Shown here: positions 27,301 to 35,284 of the stretch, in pieces | Position numbering within the stretch: position 1 is the first letter of the stretch | Layout: each line of letters begins with the position of its first letter | From: Elephas maximus indicus | Lineage: Eukaryota > Chordata > Mammalia > Proboscidea > Elephantidae | Direction: 5' to 3' | Assembly (NCBI RefSeq): GCF_024166365.1 | Contig: NC_064827.1 | Location: forward strand, 46,590,635 to 46,654,634 | Length of the DNA: 64,000 nucleotides | Notes under the pieces: model-generated | Told to the model about the DNA's origin: nothing | Database searches by the model: none | Seen by the model: the letters and a program-made list of their open reading frames with translations, nothing else | Position numbers and translations under genes: made by a program

Positions 27301-30300
27301 CACTAGAAGCCTTGGCTCTGCACCCAACACTGGCCTTTGAGGATGGCAGCTCGGATGAGGAATACTATGATGCAGCTGACAAGCTCACACCCCCGGACAC
27401 CCTCTCAGGTGAGCCCTTGCCAATAGGTCTGCAGACTTGCCGGCAGCTTCTGAGTACCCACTGGGGGCAGGGACCAAGCTTGAAAAAGAAACACATGAGT
27501 AAAACAGGGTGCTTGTCCTCTACTGAGAAGGCAGACATGGACTCTGTGGGCCAAATTACTGGCATCACGGCTTTGAGTCAGGGCTGCAAGAGAGATTCTG
27601 AGAACTGTGGGTAAGCAGAGGTGGGAGGGATTCATTCAATAGGGGGAATCAGGACAGGCTTCCCAGAGGAGGTGGCAAATGGGCTGGGCCTTGTGGAATG
27701 GACAGAAATTACACAGAAAGGAAGGAGACTGAGAGGAGTGGCCAGCAGAGGGAAGTGGCTGTGCTTTTACTGACCCTGAAGCTACAGTAAATGAGACCTC
27801 AAAGCAGGAAGATCCTCACTAACAGACCATCGGTAAGCCTAGAAGGCATTTTGGGGTTCAAAGTACTCTGACATCAGAAGGCAGGGGATGTGTTGGCCAT
27901 GTTTTTTCCAGGTTGCTCGTAAAGAGTATGGAGTGTCTTTCAAAACAGAATGACTTTTCAAGTAGACCTCACTGACAGGCCATCGGTTTTTGCAGGACAC
28001 GCACATTACTCTGAAGAAAAAAAGGAAAAATACCACATAGACATTGAGAGTGACTTTACTAGGAACTGCGAGAGCAGCAGCCCTTTGATTCCTGTTTCAG
28101 TCCTTTGCTCTTGCTCTGCTCCTCCACCCCTGCGCTCCCCAGTGGTTTCCAGTCCTTAGCGGGCCCTGCGAGGTTCTCTGAGGCTTTCTGTGACCTGGCC
28201 TCTGCCTGTCTCTCTCCTTCCTTCTGAGCCCTCCGTGCATTCCTGCCACCCCGACCTCTCTGCAGTTCTTTGAAAGTGCTGTACTCTTCCTCACCTTTGG
28301 CCTTTGCATACGCTGCTCTTTCTGCCTGAAACACTTCTCACCCTGATCTGGGCTGCTGATGCCCATGCAGCTATAGGTCCCAGACTGCCCAGAGTGGGGC
28401 AGGCTTTCTCATCTCTTTCACACGTTCTTACAGTACCCTGGGATTTTCCTGCCTGTCGCTTAGCACTGCCTCTAAGCATATATTTATTTGTGATTTTGTG
28501 TTGCTGTTTCGTTCCCCTACTGGAGGACAACTCCTTTGAGTGCAGGAACTGTGTGTTATCTCACTCATTACTATGTTCCTATTAGACAGTGCCTGGCAGT
28601 TACTGCTAAATGAATGGATGAACTGTCCACCATCTACCCTGTGCCCCTGCAGAAAGGAAAAACCTATGGCCAGTCTGTGCATTGCTCCCCAGAGAGCCCA
28701 GCCAACTGCCATCCATGCCCCCAGCCTTGACCTGCTGCGCCAGCACAGTGCTGGGGGCAGGATAAGATGTGACAGAGACTATCAGGCAGGGTCCTGCCCT
28801 TATGGGGTCCAGTCAGGGACATAAGGCCCACACTGGACACTCCCTTTTTCACAGGGAGCCAGTGTGGTTCTGGGGAGAGAACCCAGCAGTGGGACACCTG
28901 AGCCTGGGTTCTGGTCTGGCCCCTGACTCACACTGGGAACTCCTCCCTTTCTGGGTCTCAGAAATGCCTTTGGTCAGTGGCAGTAAGTGACCTAGAGCAG
29001 CAGCTCCCCAGCGTGGCTGGGCATCAAAATCACCCCACATACCTTGTTTGAAACCTATAGATTCCTAGGTCCTGACCTCATAGATTCTGATTTAGGAGGT
29101 CTAGGGAACAGTCTAGGATTTAATAAATTTTTAGTATGGGCTGAGTGAAATAAGTTAATCACAAAAGGACAAATATTGTATAATCTCACTAATATAAAAG
29201 ACAAGAAAAAGCAAATGTATAGAGAACAAAGTTTATTAGTGGTTACCAGGGGCAGGAGGGAAGGGAAAACGGGTACTTAATGGTGATGGAAATGTCTCGT
29301 TGATTAAGGGTGGGGTTGCACAGTCGATTATTGTAATTGTGTATTGTAATTGCTGTCATTAAGTTCTACGCCTGAAAAAGTTGACAAACAAAAAAGAGTA
29401 GCTGCTGAGTCTGCTTTTGTCCAACCAAAAACCTTATGGGACTTGATTCCTTGGTTTGGAGGTTTAGGGTCATGGTTTCATGGGACATCCCAGTTAATTG
29501 CCCTAATAACATGTTTAATGTTTCTGTTCTACCTCCTAGTTTGTTGTGTAGTGCCTGGGGTCTTAAAAGCTTGCAAGCGGCCATTCAAAATCCAACAATT
29601 GGTCTCTATTTGCCGAGAGCAACAGAAAAAGATGGAGAGTCAGGAATAGATGGAGGATATGGAATGTGTAGCTAATTGCCTCCATGAACAACTGCCCCCT
29701 TTGCCATGAGACCAGAAGAACTGGATGGTGCCCAGCTACCATTACTGAACATTTTGATCAAAGATTCTGTAAAAGAATCCTGATCAAAAGGGGGAAACTG
29801 TGAAACAGAATTTCAAATTCTCATGGACTCCAGACTTCCTGGAGCCATAAAAATTTGATGAACCCCTGAAACTATTCCCTTGAGATAATCTTTAAACCTT
29901 AAACCAAAAATATCTCCTGAAGTCTTCTTAAAATCAAGCAATAGCTTAGCTTAACTAGTAAAAAATGTCTGCCTTGAGCATTATGCTCCTGAGAACTATC
30001 TAACTCATTGCTGTCCAGTCGATTCCAACTCATAGCAACCCTATAGGACAGAATAGAACTGCCCTATATGGTTTCTAAGGAATGGCTGGTGGATTCTAAC
30101 TGCCAACCTTTTGGTTAGCAGCCGAGCTCTTAACCACTATGTCACCAGGGCTCCTAACAACTATCTGTATATATAAGAAGTATCTATATGGGATTAAATT
30201 GTTAACAGCAACTTGAAAGATTAGATAGGAGACTTAGAGGGTAGTGAGTTTATGTCAGTGGGGGGTGAGAAAGATTACACAACTTGAAGAATATAATCAA

Positions 30301-33300
30301 TGTCATTAAATGGCACATGTAGAAATGGAACATGTTATAAATGGTATGTGTTGAATTGGTTTATGTTTGCTGTGTATATCAACAACAACAAAATAAATTA
30401 AAAAAAAAAATTTTAATAAGGTGCAACCAGGCTGGAAATGACTGGTCTAAGTCATCTATAAGAGCCTTCTGAGTCTTTAAGTGCTGGGCTGTGATTCTAA
30501 TTTCTTCTTGGTGATTCTAAGGACTTCCCTATTAGGGATAGGCATTGTGCTAGGTACTTTATATGCACTAATGTACTTAATCTGCATGATTGTACTGATT
30601 GGTACTGACTTGTGTTAACTTAAGCACAAAGCAAACGTCTTAGAAGGACTTAAGTTAGATCACAGAATTGCTGGCAAGGCTGAAGAACCGAGTTCAGACA
30701 AGGACAGCAACCTATCTGGGTAACAGGACTCCTCATCTGTATTGAAAGGATATTGTGGCTGGAAAGAATGGGCCCTACTATTATTTTAATCGATGTGTTC
30801 AAGTTTGAAATTCTAGGGAATTTGTGGAAAATGGGCTGGGTCATAAATCTGAGCACTTGGCTGGTTGGATAGGGTACCTTCATTAATAATTCCAGAGTCT
30901 GTAATCAGTGGGGAGACATCATTCCCTGAGAATTTGGCGGACTGTGGCCAAAAGACAACAAATGGTCTTGGACAACCAAAAGTGAAAAAAAAAAATGTTG
31001 ACTACAATTATTATCCCCACTTTTTGGATGAGGAAACAGAGGAGAGTATGATTTAGTTTGTCTGGGGCTACACACCCCAGACAGGATTTAACCCAGACAA
31101 GCCTGAGCCCTGAGCCCTTGCTCTCTAAAATCTCTTTGTTTTCCTACTTTTTATGTTCTTTTATCTTTCTTGACTCACAGGGCCCAGAGCTGTTTCTGCT
31201 CTAGAACCCAGTGCCACAAGCTTGCAGCGTAAGGCCGGTGCTTGCAACCCTGAGGACAGCCTGAATCCTGGGCCACATGGACCAGAGCCAAACAGAAGGG
31301 GAGGGGTGAAGAAGTATGCCAAGACCTTGAGGAAAAGAAGGTCTTTCCTACAGACTGACTATACCTCGCAAGTCTCATTTCCCCTGTTGCCTTCAGCCTC
31401 CCTGGAGAGTGTGGACAATGTGTGCTACTATGACAGGGAGCCCTACCTGGCTCTCGGTGTACCCTCACCAACTGTGTCCTCCCTGCAGGACATGCAGGGC
31501 GAGCCTGGCCTCCTGGAGACCAAGGCCCTGGGGCTGCTGGCTCCCCTGATGGAAGCTAAGAGCAAAAACCCAGCCTCCAGGGTCATGGAGATGGAGCCCG
31601 AGACCATGGAAACCAAGTCGGTCATTGACTCTCGGGTGTCTTCTATTTCTGCCATTCGCCTCCGGGTTGATCCCAACCATAAAGAAAATTCTGGGGTTGC
31701 CCCTTTGACTGTCCCTGTCACCAGTTCCCCAGCAAGCACCCCTCAGTGTTCCAACCCAGGTTCATCTGGCCCAGACACTGCCCAGGCAGGACCTTCCCAA
31801 ACCTTACCTCCATGTCAAGACCCCAATGGCACTGCCCCCAAAGAAGTGACCATGGAGCCTGGGGATAGCACTTCCCTCTTCAGTGCTGATCCTACCCCAG
31901 ACGGGGTGTGTCTGGCCATCAATTCAGGGCCACATAATGTCTCTCAGGGAGACACACTAGAGCTCGGAGCAGTCCAGATGGAAACAGGATTGGGATCTTT
32001 GTTTATAAATCATATGCAAGAAACTACCCCCAAATACACAGAACCTTGGTTGTCTCCTGGAGACCAGCCCAGAAGTGCTGAATGTGGGATAAACTCAGGA
32101 GAGAAGATGGCTTCTTTCCCTACAAAGGAGGAACAGCAAGGACAAATATCTTTGGAAAGTGACAGAAAAGTTACAAACAAAAATGACACCAATTTATTTC
32201 AGGAGGATTCTGGGAAGGATTCAGGTGACCCCAGTGGTGACCTGTCAGATGCTGTTTCACAGGCCCTTGGTGTTAAGGGCCCAGCTGGTGAAGTAATAGC
32301 CTACCTCTCCTTGGAGGCTGCTGTAACAGGGACTGAGCAGACCCCAGCACACCCCGCCAGGGCGCCTCAAGGACAAAGCAGAGAAACTCCAGGCCAAGCC
32401 TGCCAGACCCAAGAACAAAAATTATTGGCAGGGTTGGATTTAGATACCGATTTCTTACTTGGGGACCAGGCCACTCCATCAGCCCTCCCTCCAGAGGGTG
32501 TCAAGGCAGAGCTCCTTAACTGTGTGAGAGGGGAAGACACAGCCCCTGCAGACACTGTGCCACAGGTCTGTTTTAATCCAGGGCCGTTCCTGACAAATCT
32601 GCCACTGTGTCCCCAAGAGGAGCCCGGCTTAGAGAATTCAAACACCTGTTCGCCATCAGAAAGCAAAGGCAAAAGCATCTGCCCTCCCGCTAGGAAGTCT
32701 CTCCTGTGTTTTGCCTCAGGAAACCATCCTGGTGTTTCTGCCAGGCCCGGGATGACCACGTCTCTGGGTTTTGCAGGCATCAATGATGCGGTGGCACCCA
32801 GGATTGGGATGGAGCAGTGTAGCTGCCAGTTCTCCTATGCCACATGTTTCCGTGGCCCACAGCCTGAGATGGAGGAAGAAGACAGGGACTCAGAAGCACA
32901 CTCCAAGGCTCCCCTCACCTCCCCACCCTCTGCAGGAAGCCCGCTGGCCCTGCCCTGGCGGCCCGCCCGGGCCCACAGCTGCAGCACCGAACCCCTGTGG
33001 AGGAAAAGCCACATCTGGCCCGAGTACTGCTCCAGGGCACTGAGACAGCTGAAAGCTGCCCCCACTAACACTCCCGAGGGCTTCATCCAACTCACGGAGA
33101 GTTTGCTTGAATTACAAGACATTTTGGAAGCTTCCTGGGGGGATGGGAAGAAACACCCCCCAGAGAAGTGTACTTGGCACTTTTCTGAAAGCCGGAGCCG
33201 TCTCTGCATGGGCTCCCAGAAGCTCCTGTCAAGCTGTCAGCACGTGATCAGAACGGACCAGTCCCCCGAAGAAATGCAGGGTGCTGTGCATGACACCTTC

Positions 33301-33555
33301 CAGCACCTGGTCCAGCTGGCCGGCCTGTGCTTCCAGCTCACAGACTGTAGCCGCTGCTCTGCCCGGCACAGGGAGGCGGCTGGGAACCTGAGGGATGTGG
33401 TGTACACCTACTGCCAGTTTGTGGAGGCCGCTAAGCTGACCTGCGAGAGAGGCTACCATGACCTGAGTGTGAAACTCTTGGCCCGTCAGTGCACGGCCCT
33501 CACAGCCTCCGTGTTCTGTTTGACCCATAAATTCCGGGCATCCACTGCCCTGTGA
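6088..33555 (+). CDS. FRMPD1: FERM and PDZ domain-containing protein 1 (3' 11 coding exons; 5' end outside window)
   Basis: A membrane-cortex scaffold; the family is known to bind the TPR domains of the G-protein regulators GPSM1/AGS3 and GPSM2/LGN. Eleven exons with GT-AG borders join without a frame break into 1442 residues. The human protein has about 1578, so roughly 136 N-terminal residues with the PDZ domain lie upstream of the window. Window residues 37-380 form the FERM domain: F1 (about 37-120, with [15 protein letters not shown] and [14 protein letters not shown]), F2 (about 135-240, with [15 protein letters not shown]) and the PTB-like F3 (about 245-375). Then follow an acidic, Ser-rich region with [16 protein letters not shown], a low-complexity middle, an acidic EPE segment at 31585-31620, and a Cys-rich, helix-prone C terminus (about 1259-1442). 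I recognised FRMPD1 rather than FRMPD3 or FRMPD4 by the sequence and by its neighbour TRMT10B. No stop or frameshift is seen, so the gene looks intact. Confidence 0.96.
6565..6715 (+). repeat. MIR-type SINE
   Basis: The MIR core words are present: taacagatgaggaagcagag, gctgagagaggtta and agcaaggaagtacagga. Confidence 0.6.
7254..7540. repeat. Tandem repeat of about 100-bp units
   Basis: Two clear units lie at 7254-7353 and 7354-7451, followed by a partial third from about 7473. Shared words include tctcatccctagccatcc against tctcatccctatccatcc, aggtcagcaggtgcc against aggtcagcaggtacc, and gactccctccacttt against gactccccctacttc. The array abuts an LTR-like repeat and is probably part of it. 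Confidence 0.75.
7541..7950 (-). repeat. LTR-like repeat
   Basis: The words gctagaacaactcacagagc, ggatacaaatgaagagatg and tgaggtctgggaagagtc are typical of an old mammalian LTR family read in reverse. I cannot name the family with confidence. No internal retroviral coding sequence adjoins it. Confidence 0.5.
8103..8266 (-). repeat. AfroSINE, short form, with target-site duplication
   Basis: The 12-bp direct repeat aaatagaagagt occurs at 8091-8102 and 8267-8278. The copy lacks the internal gagaaagatgtgg block, so it is a short-form copy. It is inserted into the 3' end of an older L1-like sequence that resumes on both sides. Confidence 0.93.
8768..8974 (-). repeat. AfroSINE, long form
   Basis: In reverse complement the element runs from a diverged head (ctaccagggattctc) through the retained block with agactgtcacatctttctcc to the tail with tgccgtcaagtcaattcc. 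It is nearly full length. Confidence 0.9.
9950..10045 (+). CDS. FRMPD1: FRMPD1 exon (FERM F1 lobe, first part)
   Basis: The acceptor ttttccag and the donor gtgaag/gtatta enclose 32 codons, phase 0 at both ends. The residues [19 protein letters not shown] and [12 protein letters not shown] form the first strands of the ubiquitin-like F1 lobe. Confidence 0.96.
10149..10196 (-). repeat. AfroSINE fragment (tail only)
   Basis: About 48 bp match the reverse complement of the AfroSINE tail (ccagtgccgtcgagttgat, tggctcatagcgacc). It is followed directly by MIR-like sequence, so this is a severely truncated copy. Confidence 0.8.
10215..10410 (+). repeat. MIR-type SINE
   Basis: The MIR core is well preserved: ggggaggaaattgaggctca, aagaggtgaagtgacttgcc and cacggtcatattacaa. 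Confidence 0.75.
10620..11060. repeat. Diverged dispersed repeat, family not assigned
   Basis: Words such as aggcaacaaagatttc, ggatttgatctgagcgcaat and ttttgaacaaaggagtaaat recur, diverged, at 12470-12930, 14100-14250, 37420-37760 and 39440-39720. The shared order suggests one old mammalian element. I could not name it. Confidence 0.4.
11212..11321. repeat. CA/CATA-rich microsatellite
   Basis: An imperfect run of alternating catac, cacac and gcaca words is interrupted by tgtgcacactggtgtg. It is low-complexity DNA. Open frames across it on either strand are artefacts of the repeat. Confidence 0.9.
11517..11724 (+). repeat. AfroSINE, long form, with perfect 13-bp target-site duplication
   Basis: The direct repeat tactacatgccag occurs exactly at 11504-11516 and 11725-11737. 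The element starts gagccctggtggcatag, keeps the gagaaagatgtggg block and ends in a T-rich tail. The intact duplication argues for a fairly recent insertion. Confidence 0.96.
12470..12930. repeat. Diverged dispersed repeat, family not assigned
   Basis: This has the same word order as 10620-11060, for example gtcactgggagccactga followed by tgagcaagggagagcatgac. It directly precedes a hAT-type element. Confidence 0.4.
12943..13137. mobile_element. hAT-type non-autonomous DNA transposon, MER20-like
   Basis: The terminal inverted repeats caggggtcaacaaac and, at the right end, acccacccctg are visible. Internal words ataaaactttaattac, acaggcagcaggc and tggatttggc match the MER20-like consensus I recall. 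At about 195 bp it is close to the family's usual length of about 220. No transposase is encoded. Confidence 0.75.
13569..13736 (+). repeat. AfroSINE, short form
   Basis: The tRNA-like head cagtggcgcagtggttaag is joined to the tail through caccaggcactccttgg, without the gagaaagatgtgg block. The tail ends at tttggtttttttgg. Confidence 0.9.
13770..14470. repeat. Two MIR-type SINEs and a diverged repeat
   Basis: MIR core words lie at 13770-13995 (ttttacagatgaaaagaccg, gacacacagcaagga) and 14300-14470 (tgttattatcttccatctta). Between them, about 14100-14250, is the same unassigned repeat as at 10620-11060. Confidence 0.55.
14857..14982 (+). CDS. FRMPD1: FRMPD1 exon (FERM F1/F2 boundary)
   Basis: The acceptor tggtag and the donor caacag/gtaggg enclose 42 codons, phase 0. 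[20 protein letters not shown] is the F1 helix region. [12 protein letters not shown] leads into the F2 lobe. Confidence 0.96.
14983..16119 (+). other. FRMPD1: FRMPD1 intron
   Basis: A MIR-like segment is visible near 15200-15300 (tttacaggtgggaaaac). From 15520 to 16119 there is diverged intronic sequence, part of it L1-like (about 15680-15960). No coding exon is seen. Confidence 0.65.
16120..16239 (+). CDS. FRMPD1: FRMPD1 exon (FERM F2 start)
   Basis: The acceptor ctattgcag and the donor ctgcag/gtgcct enclose 40 codons, phase 0, starting [18 protein letters not shown] and ending [12 protein letters not shown], the entry of the F2 (acyl-CoA-binding-protein-like) lobe. An open frame continues 63 bases into the intron but is spliced off in the family. 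Confidence 0.96.
16240..17322 (+). other. FRMPD1: FRMPD1 intron
   Basis: It contains MIR-like sequence (16540-16860), a long-form AfroSINE (16868-17076) and another MIR-like remnant (17080-17235). Confidence 0.8.
16868..17076 (-). repeat. AfroSINE, long form
   Basis: The reverse complement reads ggagccctggtggcacaag at the head and keeps the internal block (ctaggtcttttctctcgtgg on this strand). It lies between two MIR remnants, so it may have landed inside one. Confidence 0.9.
17323..17459 (+). CDS. FRMPD1: FRMPD1 exon (FERM F2 core)
   Basis: The acceptor ctcctag and the donor ataga/gtgagt enclose 45 codons plus two bases; the Glu codon is completed in the next exon. Residues [18 protein letters not shown] and [15 protein letters not shown] form the helical F2 core. 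Confidence 0.95.
17460..18514 (+). other. FRMPD1: FRMPD1 intron
   Basis: It contains a hAT-like MER5-type remnant (about 17930-18130, with agatcagaatcacatgggg) and a TG microsatellite (18310-18360). Nothing coding is seen. Confidence 0.65.
18310..18360. repeat. TG microsatellite
   Basis: About a dozen TG units are followed by tgtatgtgtatgcatgtgc. Simple repeat. Confidence 0.95.
18515..18641 (+). CDS. FRMPD1: FRMPD1 exon (FERM F2 end)
   Basis: The acceptor atggcag and the donor cagaag/gtaatg enclose one base completing Glu plus 42 codons. [20 protein letters not shown] and [17 protein letters not shown] are the last F2 helices. Confidence 0.96.
18775..18870 (+). CDS. FRMPD1: FRMPD1 exon (FERM F2/F3 junction)
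   Basis: The acceptor, with a T-rich tract ending ttttaag, and the donor taatg/gtatgt enclose 32 codons, phase 0: [19 protein letters not shown] then [13 protein letters not shown]. The PTB-like F3 lobe begins here. Confidence 0.96.
18871..19240 (+). other. FRMPD1: FRMPD1 intron, nothing recognised
   Basis: A 370-bp intron with normal donor and acceptor. I see no repeat that I can name. Confidence 0.8.
19241..19423 (+). CDS. FRMPD1: FRMPD1 exon (FERM F3 core)
   Basis: The acceptor ttctgcag and the donor atcaag/gtaaca enclose 61 codons, phase 0, running from [19 protein letters not shown] to [13 protein letters not shown]. These are strands of the PTB/PH-like F3 lobe. Confidence 0.97.
19424..20200 (+). 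other. FRMPD1: FRMPD1 intron, nothing recognised
   Basis: About 780 bp without a repeat I can identify or any conserved frame. Confidence 0.7.
20201..20348 (+). CDS. FRMPD1: FRMPD1 exon (FERM F3 C-terminal helix)
   Basis: The acceptor cttcaaag and the donor gaag/gtgagg enclose 49 codons plus one base; the Gly codon is completed at 26596. [20 protein letters not shown] and [15 protein letters not shown] contain the terminal helix of the FERM domain. Confidence 0.96.
20500..21970 (-). mobile_element. 3'-truncated L1: 5' UTR plus start of ORF1, with target-site duplication
   Basis: Read on the minus strand it starts ggcagggccaagatggctga, the usual L1 5' end, runs through about 1.3 kb of 5' UTR and reaches an ATG at 20704. 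From there about 70 codons of the ORF1 N terminus follow ([18 protein letters not shown]), until an A-run. The flanks are a perfect 14-bp duplication, ctccatttattttt, at 20486-20499 and 21971-21984. In element orientation it begins AAAAA, which fits the L1 endonuclease site. ORF2 and the 3' UTR are absent. Confidence 0.88.
22971..23131 (-). repeat. AfroSINE, short form
   Basis: Tail words tccgactcatagcgacccta and head words accactgggccaccagggct are joined through cccaggagcggctggtg, without the internal block. Confidence 0.92.
23140..25300 (+). repeat. Old L1 ORF2-type remnants
   Basis: AT-rich sequence contains L1 ORF2-like words in order: aaaatctgggtgaaatagatg, gacaccaggtcctgatggtt, tgccaggaatccaagaatg, ttcattacgttaatagg and gttgataaaattcag. 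It is strongly decayed with many stops. Several pieces are probably joined. Confidence 0.6.
24789..24825 (+). repeat. AfroSINE tail fragment
   Basis: Only atgctatgagtcggaataga and ctcgaaggcagt are left. An A-run and a TA-rich stretch (24740-24788) precede it. Confidence 0.65.
25345..25530 (+). repeat. MIR-type SINE
   Basis: The core reads ccccatttttcagatgagga, aatgaggcttagagaggat and aagtgacttgtctgaagtc. Confidence 0.75.
26110..26290. repeat. MIR-type SINE, opposite orientation
   Basis: It carries atcttgggccagtaacattt, ctcagtcttctcatctgga and aaatggggatgataatccc, the reverse reading of the MIR core compared with 25345-25530. Confidence 0.65.
26596..27408 (+). CDS. FRMPD1: FRMPD1 exon (acidic, Ser-rich region after FERM)
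   Basis: The acceptor atgttgtag and the donor ctctcag/gtgagc enclose two bases completing Gly, 270 codons and one base. The protein begins [20 protein letters not shown] and ends with [20 protein letters not shown]. Acidic/Ser runs ([18 protein letters not shown]) suggest phosphorylation, by inference. The frame stays open on both sides of the exon, but the borders fit the family and give the correct join to 31181. Confidence 0.95.
28990..29110 (+). repeat. MER5-like hAT remnant
   Basis: The words ggcatcaaaatcaccccaca and gattctgatttaggaggtct resemble the MER5A consensus as I recall it. The terminal repeats are decayed. Confidence 0.5.
29128..30412 (+). mobile_element. 5'-truncated L1 3' end, sense, split by an AfroSINE
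   Basis: It opens with L1-like tagtatgggctgagtgaaat and tcacaaaaggacaaatattg, and carries the 3'-UTR module found in the other L1 copies (agaccagaagaactggatgg). It ends in a run of A at 30399-30408. An AfroSINE splits it at 30001-30155. The 3'-UTR order differs from the copies at 47.8 and 58.8 kb, so it is another subfamily. Confidence 0.75.
30001..30155 (-). repeat. AfroSINE, short form, inside an L1
   Basis: The reverse tail gtccagtcgattccaactca and head atgtcaccagggctcc are readable, without the internal block. The flanks gagaactatct and aacaactatct look like a decayed duplication. Confidence 0.9.
31181..33555 (+). CDS. FRMPD1: FRMPD1 terminal coding exon
   Basis: The acceptor gactcacag completes a Gly codon. 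Then 790 codons run to TGA at 33553-33555. Early residues read [20 protein letters not shown]. An acidic segment [12 protein letters not shown] (31585-31620) lies where the family's LGN/AGS3-binding region is expected (human about 901-938, after adding the missing N terminus). The middle is Pro/Ser/Gly-rich and weakly ordered. From 33001 the protein becomes Cys-rich and helix-prone ([51 protein letters not shown]) to the end KFRASTAL. Confidence 0.97.
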
Positions 33556-33659
33556 GCACGCCAACTGCCCAGGGGACCCTGCGGTGCCCTGGACGTTCCC
33601 TGAGAAGCCCCCTTCATTCCTCATATCCCCCCTTCAAATGTTTACTATTTAGAGTATTC

Positions 33660-33665
33660 AATAAA
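33660..33665 (+). terminator. FRMPD1: FRMPD1 polyadenylation signal
   Basis: A canonical AATAAA lies 105 bases after the stop codon, with a GT/TC-rich sequence soon after. It implies a very short 3' UTR. Longer alternatives cannot be excluded. Confidence 0.75.
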
Positions 33666-34097
33666 CTGCTGCTTATTCTTGGCCTGACTCATATAGAGCG
33701 ATGATAAGTTTGGGTCAAAAGCATTCACATTCAGTATTCACATTCTACATTCATTCACTGGATACCTACTCTGTGCCAGGCCTTGTTCTGGGAGCTTATT
33801 ATATAAAGATGAATAAGATAAGACTGTGCCCCTGATCAGGATGGCTGCAGATCCTCTAGGGGTACAGGTAGATTGCCATCAGTAAAGTGTGTACTGTAAA
33901 AAGAATATACCGAGGGTGTATGGGAGCAAGAGGAAGTCACAGACTTTGTCCCAAGAAGGCAGAGATGAGGAAAGAAGGCAGGGGTCACTGAAAAACACAG
34001 TCTTGACTCCTCACATCACACCATATAAATAACCCTTCCATATAGGAATGAGTACATGTGATATTTGATAGACTCTACCTTCATTGTTAAGGAGTGC

Positions 34098-34361
34098 AAG
34101 TCCACTCTGACACACGTGGGGTCCCCATGAGTTGGAATCAACTCCATAGCAACTGGTTTACTGGTTTTTCAGTCCCTGGGTGGCCCAGATGATTAAAGCA
34201 CTCAGTTGCTAACCAAAAGGTCAGCAGTTTGAGTCCACCCAGAGGTACCTTGGAAGAAAGGCCTGGTGATCTACTTCCCAAAAACCAGCCATGGAAGACC
34301 TTAATGAAGCAGTTTTACTCCACATTCCACAGAATCGACCCTACAGCAACTGGGAACCGGG
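34098..34361 (+). repeat. Decayed AfroSINE-related fragments
   Basis: A tail-like piece (catgagttggaatcaactcc) is followed immediately by a new head (ccctgggtggcccagatgat, gctaaccaaaaggtcagcag) and a second tail (cagaatcgaccctacagcaac). The body after the head (aggtaccttggaagaaagg) differs from the standard forms, so this may be an older subfamily. Confidence 0.65.
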
Positions 34362-35081
34362 CTATCTTCACTTCCGGTTTTCAGCATCTGCACCAGGAGG
34401 CCTGATATTATTGGCTACGTCCCTGCAGCTTTTTTTTTCCCTGCAGCAAGCAGAGGTTTTCCCTAGGTGGCAGTAAGTTCCTTAGTTGCCTGGCCACCCA
34501 CATTCAGGTGTGCTGTTTCCTCTGAAATTGACTGCACCCTTTAATTTTGCAACCTAGTTCCATTTAAATGGTACATAAAAAGGCAAACATTAAAATCCAA
34601 CTTTAAACTGAGTTAGATTTTCTCTTAAAGAATTGTATTAGAGCAAAAGAAATATATTTAGTGTTTTTCTCATTCACCCTAGCTAAGCCACTTAATCTTG
34701 GTGGGACCTCGGACAAGGTACTTAACCAGTCAGTGCTTTGGTTTTCTTTTCTGTAAATTGGGGATACCAGTAATGCCCACTTTATAGGGTGGACATCTGG
34801 TAAATACTTAATCTGGTAAGTAATAAGTGTTAGTAATAACCACCTCCAACTTTTATGGATGCCTCTCTTAGTCTGAAACTCTTCCCTGTTTCTTGTTCTC
34901 AGACGCCAGCATAACTGATTTCAAGATAGCCCTGTAATGTCTTTTTCCTGGCTTCTCTGTCTAAGCCAACAGTGGTTCAGTCACCTACCTTAGGCTATTA
35001 GAGTTCAATAAAAGAGGCCCTTTGGCCGCCTGGTGTTCCTGACCAGTTGTGCACTCAGTGATGCCCCTGTGGCTCTTCTCT

Positions 35082-35276
35082 GTTGTGTGCCTTGAAGTCG
35101 ATTCCAACTCATAGCAACCCTATGGGACAGAGTAGAACTGCCCCATAGGGTTTCCAAGGCTGTAATCTTTACGAGAGCAAATTGCTGGGTCTTTTCTCCC
35201 ACGGAGGAGCTGGATGGGTTCAAACCATCAACGTTTTGGTTAGCGAGTGTTTAACCGCTGTGCCACCAGGGCTCCT
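35082..35276 (-). repeat. AfroSINE, long form (first of a tandem pair)
   Basis: The reverse complement has the head ggagccctggtggcacagc, the retained internal block (ttgctgggtcttttctccca on this strand) and the tail. Confidence 0.9.
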
Positions 35277-35284
35277 TCTACTCT

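Larger units (their letters stand above)
27409..31180 (+). other. FRMPD1: FRMPD1 last intron
   Basis: It contains a MER5-like hAT remnant (28990-29110), a sense L1 3' end (29128-30412) interrupted by an AfroSINE (30001-30155), and a MIR-like sequence near 31000-31090. The stretch from 27620 to 28980 shows nothing I can name. Confidence 0.75.

Noticed and set aside
27409..27614. 68-codon continuation of the FRMPD1 frame past the donor at 27408
   Set aside because: The donor CTCTCAG/GTGAGC and the acceptor at 31181 restore the family sequence DTLSGPRAV. The readthrough looks like plain intron. Rare retention cannot be excluded.
32367..32783. Antisense frames of 60-138 codons across the last FRMPD1 exon
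   Set aside because: They are shadows of a long G+C-rich coding exon on the plus strand.
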